From assembly GCA_005881235.1 (NCBI GenBank), contig VBEQ01000086.1:1-6232 (forward strand): a stretch of 6,232 bases of DNA. Direction: 5' to 3'. The position numbers and the translations under genes are program-made. This document shows, piece by piece, positions 5,352 through 6,232 of this stretch (position 1 is the first letter of the stretch; each line of letters starts with the position of its first letter). The stretch comes from Chloroflexota bacterium. GTDB taxonomy: Bacteria > Chloroflexota > Dormibacteria > CF-121. The notes beneath the pieces were generated by a model. It did no database searches and was not told where the DNA came from. It was given only the letters and a program-made list of their open reading frames with translations.

Positions 5352-5928
5352 ACTCGCTCGGGATCAGCGAGACCTTCTGGCGCGGGACGCGATCGACGAC
5401 CACCTCGCAAGGGGCGTTGCGAACGACGTGCTCGGCGACCCTCCCAAGCGGGCTTTCATTCGGCCGGTTCTGATGGCTGATCCCCATCACGATCAGGTCG
5501 GCGTTCTCTTCCCGCGCGATTTCGACGATGCGGTGGCCGGCCTGTCGGGCGACGTTGACCTTGGTGCGCGGCGTGATGGCATGCTGCGTCGCGATGAAGG
5601 CAGCGGCATCGAGCGCGCGCTGGATGCGTGGGTCCCTCTCCGGCATCGCGAGCGGTGCCTGGAGCGGAATTTCGTGCACGTAGACGATCACCATCTCGGC
5701 CTTGTGCCCCTGGTTCAGCCGGGCGGCGAGCTCGACCGCGCGAACCGAGGCGCCGAGGTCGAGGATCGGAACCAGCACCTTGCGGATCGACTCCACCGAG
5801 CGCACGCTGCTCGTAGCGCCCCGGGGGGCCGGCGGCGGCACCCGCAGCATCCAGCCCAGCGTGCCGGCCAGCCCCACGGTGAACGCGACCGCCAGGGTGA
5901 TCCCGAGCGGGCTGAGGACGAGGTTCAA
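5344..5928 (-). CDS. Membrane-anchored universal stress protein (UspA domain)
   Basis: A 194-residue protein with one hydrophobic segment (about 8-28) and a proline-rich linker (31-36), followed by a single UspA domain (about 47-180). The domain shows the starting strand KVLVPILDLGAS (50-61), EMVIVYVHE (78-86), DLIVMGIS (144-151) and the last helix and strand VAEHVVRNAPCEVVV (164-178). In ATP-binding Usps the loop follows Gly-2X-Gly-9X-Gly-Ser/Thr; here the matching positions are G149, H152, G162 and R163, so two of the four are replaced and ATP binding is doubtful. The domain should face the cytoplasm at the membrane. The start is TTG 5928, which overlaps the stop of the upstream small gene (TTGA) and supplies the membrane helix; no Shine-Dalgarno is visible, so coupled translation is likely. 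It follows a TrkA-N gene, so a role linked to ion transport or membrane stress is plausible but unproven. Confidence 0.87.
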   Translation of the reverse strand: MNLVLSPLGITLAVAFTVGLAGTLGWMLRVPPPAPRGATSSVRSVESIRKVLVPILDLGASVRAVELAARLNQGHKAEMVIVYVHEIPLQAPLAMPERDPRIQRALDAAAFIATQHAITPRTKVNVARQAGHRIVEIAREENADLIVMGISHQNRPNESPLGRVAEHVVRNAPCEVVVDRVPRQKVSLIPSEFN

Positions 5929-6098
5929 GGGCGCAGCCGGTCGGCCGCTTGCAAGCGCCAGGCACCGAAGGCGAGCAGGCCGACGCCGGCGATGCCATAG
6001 GGCACCGAATGCACCTCGATCACGTCACGCGCCAGGACGAGCACGCCGAGCACAATGGCTGCGAACCCGACGATCCGGGTGAAGCGATACGCGCTCAC
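5925..6098 (-). CDS. 57-aa two-helix membrane protein of unknown function
   Basis: A small gene that begins at GTG 6098, overlapping the TrkA-N stop (GTGA at 6095-6098), and ends with a TGA overlapping the USP start (TTGA at 5925-5928). The product starts MSAYRFTRIVGFAAIVLG. It has two hydrophobic segments, about 8-23 and 34-47, joined by a charged turn (ARDVIEVHS, 23-31), and a basic tail WRLQAADRLRP (47-57). The exact fit between two clear genes, with 4-nt overlaps on both sides, is the main reason to believe it. I recognise no family. It may be a small accessory or assembly subunit for a transporter encoded further upstream. Confidence 0.66.
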   Translation of the reverse strand: MSAYRFTRIVGFAAIVLGVLVLARDVIEVHSVPYGIAGVGLLAFGAWRLQAADRLRP

Positions 6099-6232
6099 CC
6101 CTTCTCGAAAAAGCGCTTGACCTTATCGGCGCCGACGGTGGTAGGGCAGATGGTCTCGATGCCGAGCTCGGCGTAGAGGTCGGCGCGCGCCGGGTCGTAG
6201 ATCCGGCAGATCACCTTCTTGACGCCGAACTC
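6095..6232 (-). CDS. TrkA-N (RCK) NAD-binding domain protein, C-terminal part
   Basis: The last 45 residues of a protein whose beginning lies beyond the right edge. The fragment EFGVKKVICRIYDP, then ARADLYAELGIETICP and TTVGADKVKRFFEKG, matches the end of the Rossmann-type TrkA-N/RCK domain (typically VKxVIARVxDPxxxxLYxxLGIETVxPT). Such domains bind NAD(H) or nucleotides and gate potassium channels or Trk/Ktr transporters on the cytoplasmic side. The protein stops soon after this domain, so no TrkA-C domain follows; it is a TrkA-N-only protein unless a TrkA-C domain lies upstream. It is first of the three genes seen on this strand and overlaps the next by GTGA. A transporter or second TrkA gene probably lies upstream, outside the window. 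Confidence 0.85.
   Translation of the reverse strand, partial: EFGVKKVICRIYDPARADLYAELGIETICPTTVGADKVKRFFEKG

Noticed and set aside
5308..6000. A 230-codon plus-strand open frame antisense to the USP gene
   Set aside because: Its composition is the mirror of USP codons, with no recognisable domain; the minus strand holds a clear UspA domain and coupled start.
1..6232. CRISPR array, tRNA/rRNA, insertion sequence, toxin-antitoxin or defence system
   Set aside because: No regularly spaced repeats, transposase motifs, cloverleaf-like sequences or defence-domain signatures were seen on either strand by eye. A CPBP protein alone does not indicate a defence system.

Overview
This is a GC-rich, densely packed bacterial chromosomal window. 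Third codon positions are strongly G/C, GTG and TTG are used as starts, and 4-nt stop/start overlaps are common. I see no mobile elements, tRNA/rRNA genes, CRISPR array or phage genes. Four genes have a TAnnnT- or GATAAT-like -10 hexamer only 6-8 nt before a plausible start codon and no good Shine-Dalgarno sequence. That fits leaderless transcription as known from high-GC Terrabacteria. A Chloroflexota/Dormibacterota-like or actinobacterial soil or sediment organism is my best guess, but the phylum cannot be proved from the sequence alone.

Left part (54-3714, minus strand): a three-gene acyl-CoA operon. It reads class I CoA-transferase subunit A (GctA/IpdA-like), subunit B (GctB/IpdB-like, with the ENG catalytic glutamate), then a large acetyl-CoA-synthetase-like AMP-forming acyl-CoA ligase. 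Both junctions are ATGA overlaps, so the three proteins are probably made together. The ligase has glycine where acetyl-CoA synthetases have the tryptophan that restricts the acyl pocket, so its substrate is probably larger than acetate. The ligase would activate a carboxylic acid; the GctAB pair would move CoA between acids or act on a CoA-linked breakdown intermediate. The ligase C-terminus runs through a GC-rich palindrome, and a plus-strand gene appears to end convergently at base 57.

Middle (3715-5351, plus strand): a short divergent promoter region, then a 103-aa TM2-like two-helix membrane protein, a receiver-only response regulator, and a CPBP-family (Rce1/CAAX-protease-like) intramembrane metalloprotease. 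A 75-nt gap containing repeated GCAACCT elements separates the first two genes. The last two are 18 nt apart and probably share transcription.

Right part (5344-6232, minus strand): the end of a TrkA-N (RCK) NAD-binding protein, a 57-aa two-helix membrane protein, and a universal stress protein with an N-terminal membrane anchor. They are joined by GTGA and TTGA overlaps. This looks like the end of an ion-transport/stress operon. It converges on the CPBP gene, and the two stop codons overlap tail-to-tail by 8 bp.

Most of the window is recognisable metabolism and membrane physiology. The points worth following are the CoA operon of unknown substrate, the apparent leaderless promoters, the membrane-anchored USP with an altered nucleotide loop, and the small membrane proteins.
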